The notes under the pieces are model-generated. The model was not told the origin of the DNA and did no database searches. It saw only the letters and a list, made by a program, of their open reading frames with translations. A program made the translations under genes and the position numbers. From contig CAJKWK010000023.1 in NCBI GenBank assembly GCA_905203555.1, positions 1 through 37,474 of the forward strand: DNA of 37,474 nt. The letters are read 5' to 3'. This DNA is from an uncultured Lachnospiraceae bacterium. GTDB lineage: Bacteria; Bacillota; Clostridia; Lachnospirales; Lachnospiraceae. Shown one piece after another: positions 1-9,199 of the stretch; position 1 is the stretch's first letter; every line of letters begins with the position of its first letter.

Positions 1-332
1 AAAAAAAATCCTACTTTTTTCTTGTTTTTATATAAACTTCGTGATTTTCACTAATTTTCTTATCATTTCGCCCCTACATGCGCTCCTTTTTTGTGTACTT
101 TTCCTGAAATGATTATTTTCCTCAAATAACCAACCTTAATTCACAAAAATTTCATATTTATTTTTTCTCTGACTCTCTCTGGTTTTTTTTATTTCTTCAT
201 GCTACAATTCATTTTAAATAAGAAAACAGTAAAAAATATCGTTCTGATTACTAAGGATTTTTCAAATAATTTTCCTGCGTAAAAAGGCGCATTAGTATTG
301 AAACTATTACATAGAACTTCTGCCTCTTTTAA
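1..332. other. AT-rich stretch without a recognisable gene
   Basis: No open frame with a ribosome site and no family resemblance is visible on either strand. The stretch is strongly AT-rich with several poly-T and poly-A runs. It would have held the N-terminal part of the regulator whose C-terminus survives at 333-458, but I cannot recognise that part in any frame. A promoter for the hyd genes probably lies here, but I could not find a convincing -35/-10 pair. Confidence 0.5.
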
Positions 333-458
333 GAAATTTCCATTATCAGTATTGCACTTGATGCGTCAAATGACATCATCAGCGCACTTTCCGGCAAACT
401 CGGAATGCTTCCCGGTATCAGTACCAAAACAATTTATGCAAAGACACCCACAACATAA
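333..458 (+). pseudogene. C-terminal remnant of TM1266-type iron-only hydrogenase system regulator
   Basis: Frame 333-458 follows an in-frame TAA at 330-332 and encodes 41 residues ending at TAA 456-458. It contains ISIISIALDAS, DIISALSGKLG and MLPGISTKTIYAK, which match the C-terminal half of the small ACT-like TM1266 family. That family is annotated as putative iron-only hydrogenase system regulator and typically sits beside hydE. The expected N-terminal half of about 40-50 residues is absent, there is no start codon with a ribosome site, and a stop precedes the fragment. I therefore call a truncated pseudogene. The stop lies 15 bp before hydE, which is the spacing expected of an intact operon partner. 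A frameshift further upstream is possible but not demonstrated. Confidence 0.75.
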
Positions 459-473
459 AGGACGAACCATTTT

Positions 474-1520
474 ATGAAAAATATGATTGATAAACTGGAA
501 AAAGAGCAAACACTTTCTAAAAATGAATGGATTACTCTTTTTCAAAATTTCACCCCTTCAGATGCCACTTATCTATACGAACGTGCCCGGCATATTCAAC
601 AGCAGCATTACGGCAATCAGATTTTCATTCGCGGACTGATTGAATTTACAAACTACTGCAAAAATAATTGCTATTACTGCGGAATCCGTCGAAGCAATCA
701 GACAGCCTTGCGATATCGACTGACTAAACAGGATATCCTGAACTGCTGTGATACCGGTTATGAACTCGGCTTTCGCACTTTCGTCCTGCAAGGTGGCGAA
801 GATGGCTATTTCACAGACGAACTTCTGCTTGATCTCGTAACTGCCATCCGAAATAATTTTCCGGATTGTGCTATTACGCTTTCTGTCGGCGAACGTTCTT
901 ATGATAGTTATCAGGCACTCTATCAGGCTGGCGCAAATCGTTATCTGCTGCGTCATGAAACCTATGATCCAACACACTATGCAAAACTGCATCCGCCAGA
1001 GTTGTCTGCCAAAGCTCGACAGCAGTGTTTGAAAAACTTAAAAAAAATCGGCTATCAGGTTGGAACCGGTATTATGGTTGGTTCTCCTTGGCAGACCACA
1101 GAAAATCTGGCTGAGGATATGCTTTTTATGAAAGAACTCAATCCGCAAATGGTGGGAATCGGACCTTTTATCCCACACCACGCGACCCCCTTCGCCGACC
1201 AAACCGCAGGAACTTTGGAACTCACCCTTTTTCTGCTGGGTGTGATCCGGCTGATGCTCCCTAAAGTTCTTTTGCCCGCAACAACTGCTTTGGGCACCAT
1301 TTCTCCAAATGGCCGCGAACTGGGAATTCTTGCCGGTGCCAATGTAATAATGCCGAACCTTTCACCGGCTGACACGAGAAAAAATTATCTGCTTTATGAC
1401 AACAAACTTTGTACCGGCGATGAAGCAGCAGAATCCGTAGAACACTTAAGACAATCCATGAAAAAAATTGGCTATGAAGTAGTTATTTCACGCGGAGATT
1501 CATTAAATATCAATTCTTAA
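474..1520 (+). CDS. hydE: [FeFe] hydrogenase H-cluster radical SAM maturase HydE
   Basis: HydE is a radical SAM enzyme that helps build the organic/diiron part of the [FeFe]-hydrogenase H-cluster in the cytoplasm. The 348-residue product has the radical SAM CX3CX2C motif (C62, C66, C69 in NYCKNNCYYCGIR) followed by a TIM-barrel pattern with GGEDGYFTDE and GTGIMVGSPWQT. Its length matches the family. It is followed 40 bp later by hydG and then hydF, the complete maturation set in one direction. The start at 474 is preceded by AAAGGAC about 12 bases upstream, a loose spacing; ATG at 483 is an alternative. A decayed regulator remnant lies directly upstream. No hydrogenase structural gene is visible in the window. 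Confidence 0.95.
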   Translation: MKNMIDKLEKEQTLSKNEWITLFQNFTPSDATYLYERARHIQQQHYGNQIFIRGLIEFTNYCKNNCYYCGIRRSNQTALRYRLTKQDILNCCDTGYELGFRTFVLQGGEDGYFTDELLLDLVTAIRNNFPDCAITLSVGERSYDSYQALYQAGANRYLLRHETYDPTHYAKLHPPELSAKARQQCLKNLKKIGYQVGTGIMVGSPWQTTENLAEDMLFMKELNPQMVGIGPFIPHHATPFADQTAGTLELTLFLLGVIRLMLPKVLLPATTALGTISPNGRELGILAGANVIMPNLSPADTRKNYLLYDNKLCTGDEAAESVEHLRQSMKKIGYEVVISRGDSLNINS

Positions 1521-1560
1521 CTATATGCGTAAAAATATAAAATTCCGGAGGAACAATATA

Positions 1561-2982
1561 ATGTATGACGTTTATTCAAAATGTGCTGATGATTTTATCA
1601 ATCACGATGAAATACTGGAAACCCTTGCTTATGCAGATGAAAACAAAAACAATCTGCCCCTCATTGATTCTTTGATTGAAAAGGCCGCTCTCCGTAAAGG
1701 ACTTTCTCATAGAGAGGCTTCGGTTCTGCTCGCCTGTGACGATGAAGAGCGTAATCAAAAAATCTATCGGCTGGCAGAACAGATTAAAAAAGATTTTTAC
1801 GGCAACCGAATCGTGATGTTTGCGCCGCTGTACCTTTCCAACTACTGTATCAACGGCTGTACCTATTGCCCTTATCATATGAAGAATAAGCATATTGCCA
1901 GAAAAAAACTGACACAGGAAGAAATCCGCCGCGAAGTCATTGCCTTACAGGATATGGGTCATAAACGTCTGGCTCTTGAGGCAGGGGAAGATCCGGTACA
2001 CAATACCATGGATTACTATCTGGAGAGTATTAAGACGATTTACGATATCAAACACAGAAACGGCGCTATCCGGCGCGTCAATATTAATATTGCAGCAACA
2101 ACCGTTGACCATTATCGCCTGCTCAAAGAGGCCGGAATCGGAACCTATATTTTATTTCAGGAAACTTATCATAAAGAGAGTTATCTGGAACTACACCCAA
2201 CCGGACCAAAACACGATTATAACTATCATACAGAAGCTATGGACCGGGCAATGGAAGGCGGTATTGATGATGTGGGGCTTGGCGTTTTATTTGGTCTGGA
2301 CAAATATCGTTATGAATTTGCCGGACTTTTAATGCATGCCGAACATCTTGAAGCGGCTTTTGGCGTAGGACCTCATACCATCAGTGTTCCTAGATTAAAA
2401 CGTGCTGATGATATTGACCCTGACCAATTTGACAACGGAATAGACGATGATATCTTTGCAAAATTAATTGCCTGCATCCGTATTTCCGTACCGTATACCG
2501 GCATGATTATTTCTACAAGAGAAAATCAGAAAACTCGTGAACGTGCACTGCGGCTTGGCATTTCCCAGATCAGTGGTGGTTCCCGCACCAGTGTCGGTGG
2601 ATATTATGAGCCGGAACCGGAAGATGAAAAATCCGAACAATTCGATGTCAGCGATACACGAACTCTGGACGAAGTTGTCAGATGGCTGATGGAAATGGAT
2701 TTCATCCCCAGCTTTTGCACTGCCTGCTACAGAGAAGGACGCACCGGCGACCGCTTTATGACGCTTTTGAAAAACGGACAGATCCAGAACTGCTGCCATC
2801 CAAATGCATTGATGACGTTGAAAGAATATTTGATGGATTACGCATCTCCGGCAACCAAAGCCATCGGAGACAAACTAATTGCAAAAGAAATTTTTAACGT
2901 GCCGAACGAAAAGGCTCGCACAGTTGTAATGGAAAACCTGCGTCTGATTGAAGAGAATAACAGAAGAGATTTTCGTTTCTGA
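1561..2982 (+). CDS. hydG: [FeFe] hydrogenase H-cluster radical SAM maturase HydG (tyrosine lyase)
   Basis: HydG cleaves tyrosine to make the CO and CN ligands of the H-cluster iron. The 473-residue protein has the radical SAM CX3CX2C (C96, C100, C103 in NYCINGCTYC) and the C-terminal CX2CX22C cluster motif beginning FCTACYREGR and ending in QNCC, which is specific to HydG as opposed to ThiH. I place the start at 1561 (MYDVYSKCADD) because CCGGAGG lies about 8 bases before it; the frame is open from 1525 but without a ribosome site. Gene order hydE-hydG-hydF with short gaps indicates one transcript. The product would act with HydE and on the HydF scaffold. Confidence 0.96.
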   Translation: MYDVYSKCADDFINHDEILETLAYADENKNNLPLIDSLIEKAALRKGLSHREASVLLACDDEERNQKIYRLAEQIKKDFYGNRIVMFAPLYLSNYCINGCTYCPYHMKNKHIARKKLTQEEIRREVIALQDMGHKRLALEAGEDPVHNTMDYYLESIKTIYDIKHRNGAIRRVNINIAATTVDHYRLLKEAGIGTYILFQETYHKESYLELHPTGPKHDYNYHTEAMDRAMEGGIDDVGLGVLFGLDKYRYEFAGLLMHAEHLEAAFGVGPHTISVPRLKRADDIDPDQFDNGIDDDIFAKLIACIRISVPYTGMIISTRENQKTRERALRLGISQISGGSRTSVGGYYEPEPEDEKSEQFDVSDTRTLDEVVRWLMEMDFIPSFCTACYREGRTGDRFMTLLKNGQIQNCCHPNALMTLKEYLMDYASPATKAIGDKLIAKEIFNVPNEKARTVVMENLRLIEENNRRDFRF

Positions 2983-3010
2983 TTTTTATGAAAGGAGCCT
3001 GCTATACACT

Positions 3011-4240
3011 ATGAGTCTCAATAACACACCTGCCGCTGAACGTATCCATATTGGTATCTTCGGAAAACGCAATACCGGAAAATCCAGCGTAATTAATGCA
3101 ATTACCGGTCAGAGCATTGCCATTGTCTCTGATGTAAAAGGAACAACCACTGATCCGGTCATCAAAGCAATGGAACTTCTCCCTTTAGGTCCGGTTGTTA
3201 TCATTGATACGCCGGGGCTGGATGATATCGGCGTCCTTGGGGAACTTCGGATAAAAAAGGCATATCAGATGTTAAACAAAACAGACATCGCTGTATTAGT
3301 CATTGATATTTCTATCGGAATAACCGAAGAAGATAAAAAGATTTTAAATCGTATCAAAGAAAAACAAATTCCATACATCGTTGTATGGAACAAAACAGAT
3401 TTACTTTCTTCTCCCTCTTCCCGCAGAGATTCTTTTCTCCTTGCAGAAAAGGAACTAATGATTCCCGCTGAGCGCCAAATACTAATCAGCACAAAAACAG
3501 GGGAACATATTTTTGAATTAAAAGAACTGATTGCAAAACAAATACCACATACGAAAAATGAACGTCCCCTCGTCAGAGATCTGTTAAATCCAGGAGATTT
3601 CGTTGTCCTCGTTGTCCCCATCGATTCTTCTGCTCCAAAGGGACGACTGATTCTGCCTCAACAGCAGACCATCCGAGATATTTTAGATTCCGGTTCCACC
3701 GCAATTGTAGTGAAAGATACAGAATTAAAAGAAACCATTCAAAAGCTCGGACACTTCACGAAACTGGTCATTACAGACAGCCAAGTATTTCAACAAGTCG
3801 CGGAAATCATTCCTCCGGAGATTCCGCTGACTTCCTTTTCTATTTTATTTGCCAGATATAAAGGGAATCTGAATACTGTAACAACCGGTGCCAAAGCGCT
3901 TGATACTTTAAACGACGGAGATACTGTATTAATCTCAGAAGGCTGCACACACCATCGGCAATGCAATGATATCGGCACTGTAAAGCTGCCCCGGCTCATC
4001 CAGAAACACACCGGAAAAAAAATCCGTTTTGAATTTACCAGCGGCACCGAATTTCCAGAAGATTTATCTTCTTACCGTATGATCATTCACTGCGGCGGAT
4101 GCATGCTCAGCGAACGCGAAATGAAATATCGGCTAAAATGCGCCGAAGACCAGCAAATCCCAATAACCAATTACGGAACCGCAATCGCACATATGAACAC
4201 CATTTTAATAAGAAGTTTAGAACCGTTTGAATCCAAATAG
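3011..4240 (+). CDS. hydF: [FeFe] hydrogenase H-cluster maturation GTPase HydF
   Basis: HydF is the GTPase and iron-sulfur scaffold on which the diiron subcluster is assembled before transfer to the hydrogenase. The 409-residue protein shows a P-loop GKRNTGKSS near residues 18-26, the G3-type DTPGLDD, NKTD, and the C-terminal cluster ligands CTH plus HCGGC (the CxH...HCxxC pattern of the family). The start at 3011 follows AAAGGAG with about 10 bases of spacing; the frame is open further upstream but that part overlaps hydG. A 13-bp hairpin terminator follows the stop, ending the hyd operon. Confidence 0.95.
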   Translation: MSLNNTPAAERIHIGIFGKRNTGKSSVINAITGQSIAIVSDVKGTTTDPVIKAMELLPLGPVVIIDTPGLDDIGVLGELRIKKAYQMLNKTDIAVLVIDISIGITEEDKKILNRIKEKQIPYIVVWNKTDLLSSPSSRRDSFLLAEKELMIPAERQILISTKTGEHIFELKELIAKQIPHTKNERPLVRDLLNPGDFVVLVVPIDSSAPKGRLILPQQQTIRDILDSGSTAIVVKDTELKETIQKLGHFTKLVITDSQVFQQVAEIIPPEIPLTSFSILFARYKGNLNTVTTGAKALDTLNDGDTVLISEGCTHHRQCNDIGTVKLPRLIQKHTGKKIRFEFTSGTEFPEDLSSYRMIIHCGGCMLSEREMKYRLKCAEDQQIPITNYGTAIAHMNTILIRSLEPFESK

Positions 4241-4247
4241 CGCCAAG

Positions 4248-4297
4248 AACGCCTTTGAAAAAGAATGCACCAACAACATAATTTCAAAGGCGTTTTC
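4248..4297 (+). terminator. Intrinsic terminator after hydF
   Basis: A perfect 13-bp inverted repeat, AACGCCTTTGAAA (4248-4260) with its complement at 4282-4294, has a 21-base loop and is followed by a short T-rich tail. It sits 7 bp after the hydF stop and just before the end of the convergent histidine kinase gene. The long loop and short U tract make it less than ideal. Confidence 0.6.
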
Positions 4298-4315
4298 TAA
4301 TGCGCGGTAATTTTG

Positions 4316-6526
4316 TTAACCTACAACACTGGACTCTTCCACTTCACTCCGTTTCGGCAAACGAATCACCACTTTAAACAAATCTGCGTCTGTGGAGATT
4401 TTTAATGTTCCATACTGTAATTCCGTAAAACTTTTTGCTATTGCCAACCCCAATCCAGAACCTTCTGTATTTCTGGATACATCACCCCGCACAAATCGAT
4501 CTGTAATTTCATCTGTATTAAAATTCAGTTCCGATGCCGATACATTTTTCATAGAAACGGAAACATAATTGTCTTCGTCCGTCAACTCGATATAAACTCT
4601 CGTATGAGGCATCGCATATTTTGTAATATTTACAATCAGATTTTCAAAAATGCGATAGGTTTTCTGAGAATCTAATAGCATTACCACCTTACCTTCCGGC
4701 AGATTCCAACGGAAATCCAGATGAGCTGTTTTGATTTTTTCATCACACTCCAAACCAACCTGTTTCAACAAACCAACAATATCTACTTTCATAAAATTCA
4801 TGGTTACACTTTTGCTGGTTGCCTTACTGATTTCAAACAGATCTTCAATCAGCACTTTTAACCGCAAGGACTTTTTCTCCAAAACTTCCAGATACTCTTT
4901 CCGTTTTTCCGGATCTTCCTCCGATTTCAGCAGATCTACATATGTGATAATCGCCGTCAGCGGTGTTTTCAAATCATGTGACACATTGGTAATCAGCTCT
5001 GTCTTCATCCGCTCGCTCTTCACTTCTTCCTGTACTGCTTTCTTAAATCCTTTCTGAATCTTCTGAATCTCAACCTTCATCGGATTGAAAATCCCCAGAT
5101 CTCCTTCGATCGGCGCATCCAGATTTCCATCTGCCAACAGATTTGTCGCTTCCAAAAGCAATGCATATTTTTTCTTCACATCCTGTGAATATTTTCGCAG
5201 AACTAAGAACAGGATGACAGAATAAAGAATCAATGCAAAAATTCCATAAAACCACAGACATGTAATCAACAGCAGCAAAAAGAAGTTGATAACCAATGCT
5301 TTGATAATCATTTTGTTGGAATTTTCCTGCAGATCCATGTGTAAAAATTCATCATACACATTCCGGAAGTAATTCTTTATTTTTTTCCACACTCTCTGGA
5401 AAAATCCAACCGCTTCACTGGCGCCCTGCTTTACCTTATCTCCATACTGTTCATTTCCGCTCTTGCTCCAACGGAAGATTCTCGCACATACTGTCCGCTC
5501 CTTCCAATAAGATTTCTTCAGTACAAACATTTCCTGGAGACAGACAGCTCCCCACATTGCACTGCCAAAAATCAAGAACCACATTCCCACATTTAGCAGC
5601 ATCTGCATCGTATACGGCAGAGCTGCGGCAAAACGTTCCTTTGACGAAAGAATATATCCCGGTTCATTGCTGATCGCACTCCACACTTGCCATGCATAAG
5701 ATCTTTCATTTCCAATGACAATCAGCCACACAAGCAGCACCACTTCCAACGGTACACGAAACAGTTTCCATTCATGCAGCCGCCAGTTTTTATTTGCTGC
5801 GATCAGCACTCCGAAAAGAACAGCTGCCATTGCCAAGAGCCATTCACAATTCAGATACAATCTGTCATTGGAAAGCCCCATCGCATATTCCCACCCGAAA
5901 TTACTGCTGATATTCATATATTCCGTCAACTGTTCTTCAGACATTCCATAGATAACCTTCACATTTTTTGGAAACAATTCATACGAATACTCCAGATCTT
6001 CATACGAACTATCCGCATCGTCCCCTCTGTGCATGCGATACATCGCCTCTTCCAAACGATACGCTTTCTGCTCATCCAATGCACTTCCATCCACCTTCAC
6101 ATCTTGCAGATTTCCATCTTCATTAAAAACAGCAGAAACACGAAACGCATATTCTGTATTGCTGCGAACGAGTTTTTTCACCTTTGCGCTATCCTCTTTA
6201 TCCAGAAGTGCATTTCCATCAAAATCAAAGATTTCATAATCCATATATTTCCGAATCAGCAAAAAGTCATCCATATCAAAATAATTGATCAGTTTAGACT
6301 GCTCCATCTGTTCATACGCCTGATTATACAAGAAATACACTCCATCCAGCAGTTCGTCGCCCAAGCTGCATAAGCTCTCACTCTTCACTTCTTCCGTAAT
6401 CTCTTCTGAAATATTTTTTTCGAAAATCGGATAGGAACCAATCATTACCGCTGTACAGGTAAGCACAACAAATACCATTAAAACAATTGCAAATTTACGG
6501 CTGTTTTTCAATTTTGTAACCAACAC
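4316..6526 (-). CDS. Membrane sensor histidine kinase of a two-component system
   Basis: This 736-residue sensor kinase pairs with the response regulator encoded just upstream. The N-terminus has one membrane segment (about residues 12-32) and then an extracytoplasmic region rich in D, E and Y. A cluster of further membrane segments follows between about residues 225 and 450. The dimerisation domain carries the phospho-accepting histidine in NVSHDLKTPLTAI (H517), and the ATPase domain has GSGLGLAIAKSF near residue 685. The start is a GTG at 6526 preceded by AAGGTGG; it overlaps the response regulator gene by 32 bp, so the two are probably translationally coupled. The signal is unknown. The multi-spanning layout is typical of large Clostridia sensor kinases. 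Confidence 0.92.
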   Translation of the reverse strand: MLVTKLKNSRKFAIVLMVFVVLTCTAVMIGSYPIFEKNISEEITEEVKSESLCSLGDELLDGVYFLYNQAYEQMEQSKLINYFDMDDFLLIRKYMDYEIFDFDGNALLDKEDSAKVKKLVRSNTEYAFRVSAVFNEDGNLQDVKVDGSALDEQKAYRLEEAMYRMHRGDDADSSYEDLEYSYELFPKNVKVIYGMSEEQLTEYMNISSNFGWEYAMGLSNDRLYLNCEWLLAMAAVLFGVLIAANKNWRLHEWKLFRVPLEVVLLVWLIVIGNERSYAWQVWSAISNEPGYILSSKERFAAALPYTMQMLLNVGMWFLIFGSAMWGAVCLQEMFVLKKSYWKERTVCARIFRWSKSGNEQYGDKVKQGASEAVGFFQRVWKKIKNYFRNVYDEFLHMDLQENSNKMIIKALVINFFLLLLITCLWFYGIFALILYSVILFLVLRKYSQDVKKKYALLLEATNLLADGNLDAPIEGDLGIFNPMKVEIQKIQKGFKKAVQEEVKSERMKTELITNVSHDLKTPLTAIITYVDLLKSEEDPEKRKEYLEVLEKKSLRLKVLIEDLFEISKATSKSVTMNFMKVDIVGLLKQVGLECDEKIKTAHLDFRWNLPEGKVVMLLDSQKTYRIFENLIVNITKYAMPHTRVYIELTDEDNYVSVSMKNVSASELNFNTDEITDRFVRGDVSRNTEGSGLGLAIAKSFTELQYGTLKISTDADLFKVVIRLPKRSEVEESSVVG

Positions 6527-7193
6527 CCCACACCACCTTCAAATATTTTGGATTCTTTGGATCCAATTCAATTTTTTCCCGGATATTCCGGACATGCACC
6601 ATAATTGTATCCGTATTGATTGCACGCTCCTGCCAAACCCGCTCATAAATCTCTTCTGCCGAAAATACATGCCCCGGATTCTTTGCAAGTAACAGCAAAA
6701 TCTTATACTCAATCGGCGTCAGTTTCACCGGATTGCCATCCATACTGACCTGCACCGTATCTTCATTGATTTCCAGACCACCAATGACATGCACATTTTC
6801 CTTCGGTTCCAACTTTTCCAAAAAACGTTTATAACGGCGGAGCTGTGAATTCACACGCGCCATCAGTTCCATCGGCGTAAATGGTTTCGTCACATAATCA
6901 TCTGCTCCGATATTCAGTCCCATAACCTTATCCACTTCTTCTGATTTTGCCGAAAGCATAATCACCGGAAAATCATATTTTTCCCGCAGTTTCATAGTCA
7001 TGTGGATTCCATCCATACGCGGCATCATAATATCTACAATTGCCAGATGGATTTCCTCCCGCTCTATCACTTCAAGTCCTTCGATTCCATCTGCCGCCTG
7101 AAACACTTCATACCCCTGACTCTTCAGATAAATCTGTACACCTTCCCTAATTTCCTTATCATCCTCTACCACAAGTACGTGATTAATTTCCAT
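6495..7193 (-). CDS. OmpR/PhoB-family DNA-binding response regulator
   Basis: This 232-residue response regulator has a receiver domain with acidic pocket E10-D11-D12, phospho-acceptor D54 (AIVDIMMPRMDG) and K103 (TKPF). A winged-helix OmpR-type output domain follows (about residues 135-230, with IEYKILLLLAKNPG and MVHVRNIREKIE). It ends inside the start of the partner kinase gene. The ribosome site AGGAGG lies about 9 bases before the ATG. The 60-bp gap upstream contains a TATGAT hexamer on the - strand that could be a -10, but I see no good -35. Target genes are not evident; the upstream lipid-enzyme cluster is only a positional candidate. Confidence 0.95.
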   Translation of the reverse strand: MEINHVLVVEDDKEIREGVQIYLKSQGYEVFQAADGIEGLEVIEREEIHLAIVDIMMPRMDGIHMTMKLREKYDFPVIMLSAKSEEVDKVMGLNIGADDYVTKPFTPMELMARVNSQLRRYKRFLEKLEPKENVHVIGGLEINEDTVQVSMDGNPVKLTPIEYKILLLLAKNPGHVFSAEEIYERVWQERAINTDTIMVHVRNIREKIELDPKNPKYLKVVWGVGYKIEKQP

Positions 7194-7253
7194 TTTTTTG
7201 TCCCTCCTGTGATGTTCTTGCGCAGCTCAATACTGCCCCTCTATCATAGCACA

Positions 7254-7928
7254 TCACATCATTTTTTGATACCTCAGCGTATCCCGTATCATTTTTTTAC
7301 ACTTTAATCCCTGCTGCAAACTCTCTCTGAAAATCTCTGCCCTCACCGGAAGATCCGGGATTGCTTTCTTACTCACTTCCCCATAATCTTTCACAGCCAC
7401 CGTTACCTTTGTGAAAGGGAGTGGTATTACATAACGATCCCATCGCCACAACATCCGGAAACAAAGTGAATACCGAAGGCTGATCCCCACAAAATCTTCT
7501 CCCTTTTGTTCTGATAAATAAAACGCCAGTTTTTTCGGCTCGTGCCTCGGTCCCAGCGGTCCATCCAACGCAACTGCCATAGATCGTGTCTGCTCATAAG
7601 AAGTCTGCATCAACTTTTTCAATGCCCCAAATGCCGCATATCCATCCGGGATCCGCAGTGTACTTCCGCCACATTTTTCTATCATATATTGAATATAATC
7701 CCCTCTCGTATCCGCAGTCACAACCACATCCACCGGCGCTGTTTTCTCTGCCAGATTTTTTAAAACAAGATTCATAAAAAAACTATCCTCATGCCAAAAT
7801 CCAAAAATCTGACTATTTCCACACAATTCTTCTTCCTTCCAATCGATCTTCACCGTTTTTTCAAGAAGTTTTAAATACCCTAAAAATACGTTCTGAAGTA
7901 CTCTTTGCCCCATGTTCCTCATACTCAT
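7254..7928 (-). CDS. DUF374/LPLAT-like lysophospholipid acyltransferase family protein
   Basis: The product (224 residues) resembles the DUF374 branch of the lysophospholipid acyltransferase superfamily. It has an early FWHEDSFF motif, a GDYIQYMIEKCGG segment, and the hallmark DGPLGPRHEPKKLAFYLSE near the middle. I place the start at ATG 7928 because AGGAGG lies nine bases upstream; an in-frame ATG at 7955 has no such site. With this start the gene overlaps the preceding glycosyltransferase gene by 68 bp, so the pair is likely coupled. Together with the glycosyltransferase and DedA genes it suggests glycolipid or envelope-lipid synthesis. The acyl acceptor is unknown. Confidence 0.75.
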   Translation of the reverse strand: MSMRNMGQRVLQNVFLGYLKLLEKTVKIDWKEEELCGNSQIFGFWHEDSFFMNLVLKNLAEKTAPVDVVVTADTRGDYIQYMIEKCGGSTLRIPDGYAAFGALKKLMQTSYEQTRSMAVALDGPLGPRHEPKKLAFYLSEQKGEDFVGISLRYSLCFRMLWRWDRYVIPLPFTKVTVAVKDYGEVSKKAIPDLPVRAEIFRESLQQGLKCKKMIRDTLRYQKMM

Positions 7929-9177
7929 ATCCCAGTTCCTCCTGCCTGCTCGCATTCTTTTCGCTTATCACTCTCTCATACAATGACTCTTCATAAACCG
8001 CCAGTCTTCCCGATTGATACCCGGCCGCCGCAATCTTCGCCTTCCTTTGCATTTGTTTCAGCTGTGCCAGCACATCCAGCACCCGATTGCTCCACACTTC
8101 CGTATCTTCCACCGTAACAAAACCATTTTCCCCATTCTCTACAATATCCTCTACGCCGGATGCATCCACAGCAACAATCGGACATCCTGCGGCAAATGCC
8201 TCTGCCAGCACAATCCCCTGGGTCTCGGATTTGGATGCAAAGAGAAATACATCGCTTGCCTGCAAATACCGATTCACCTGCGTATTTTCTATATTTCCAA
8301 GAAATCTGACAACATCCGCAATCCCCAGTTCTTTTGTTTCCTGCTCCAACGCCTTGCGCATACTCCCATCACCGATCAGCAATACTTGAAATGGCTCCCG
8401 CATTTTTTCTTTTAAGCATGCAATCCCCTGTAACAAAAAATAAGGATTCTTTTCTTCTTCCAATCTTCCCGTTGTGCAGAACAAGCGCCCGCCGCTCGAA
8501 AGATATCGCTGTCGGATTTCCTCTGCCTCCTTCGGATATTCCTGATAAAAGGATGCCTCCAGCCCTGTCGGAAATACCGCAGACGGAACTTTTGTTCCGT
8601 TTTCCCGGATCCGCTTCTGCATCCCCGCTGTAGGCGCCAAGATCAAATCACATTGATTGGTAAACCAGCGCATATATCTTGGAACAACCGTTTCTTTCCC
8701 TTTTTTCAACACCCACTTTCGCAGCTTTGGAAAGCTCTGATTTTCCTGCAGGAAATCCAGGTAATGCAGGTAATCTTCGTACCGCGTATGGTATGTATAA
8801 ATCACCGGCAGCTGATATTTTCTTCCCAGATACAACGCCGTCGGCCCCACAAACATCGGATGATGAGTATGAATCAAATCAAAATGCTCTTCTGCAAATA
8901 CCTGTGTGATTTCTTTTAAAATCATTCTCGGATAGACCATTCCGTTCTCCATACAGCGTTTTCCCGTACGGAAACGAATGATTCGGATGCCCTCATCATA
9001 CTCTGTTCCGCTATACGTTTTCATAGTTTTCGTTTCGTCATCCTGCATTTCATACTCCGGCGCAAATACCGTCACCTGATGCCCCCGTTTCACTAGTTCC
9101 TGCGCCTGTCGCTCTACCGAAATCGGCACGCCTCCGACAAACGGTTTGTAATTATTCGTCAACATTGCAATCTTCAT
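7861..9177 (-). CDS. GT4-family glycosyltransferase, probably a glycolipid synthase
   Basis: This is a 438-residue GT-B fold glycosyltransferase. The N-terminus MKIAMLTNNYKPFVGGV and THHPMFVG form the acceptor domain. The C-terminal half has GRLEEEKNPYFLLQG and the E-x7-E nucleotide-sugar motif in SETQGIVLAEAFAAG. The sequence pattern is close to diacylglycerol or phosphatidylinositol glycosyltransferases of Firmicutes and Actinobacteria. It lies 23 bp after dedA and overlaps the acyltransferase-like gene downstream, fitting a membrane-lipid operon. Donor and acceptor cannot be told from sequence alone. Confidence 0.88.
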   Translation of the reverse strand: MKIAMLTNNYKPFVGGVPISVERQAQELVKRGHQVTVFAPEYEMQDDETKTMKTYSGTEYDEGIRIIRFRTGKRCMENGMVYPRMILKEITQVFAEEHFDLIHTHHPMFVGPTALYLGRKYQLPVIYTYHTRYEDYLHYLDFLQENQSFPKLRKWVLKKGKETVVPRYMRWFTNQCDLILAPTAGMQKRIRENGTKVPSAVFPTGLEASFYQEYPKEAEEIRQRYLSSGGRLFCTTGRLEEEKNPYFLLQGIACLKEKMREPFQVLLIGDGSMRKALEQETKELGIADVVRFLGNIENTQVNRYLQASDVFLFASKSETQGIVLAEAFAAGCPIVAVDASGVEDIVENGENGFVTVEDTEVWSNRVLDVLAQLKQMQRKAKIAAAGYQSGRLAVYEESLYERVISEKNASRQEELGYEYEEHGAKSTSERIFRVFKTS

Positions 9178-9199
9178 GCTCTCTCACCCCTCCATCTTC

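Noticed and set aside
5687..6373. Long + strand open frame opposite the histidine kinase
   Set aside because: It is a shadow of the kinase gene, rich in His, Ile and Phe, without a ribosome site or family resemblance.
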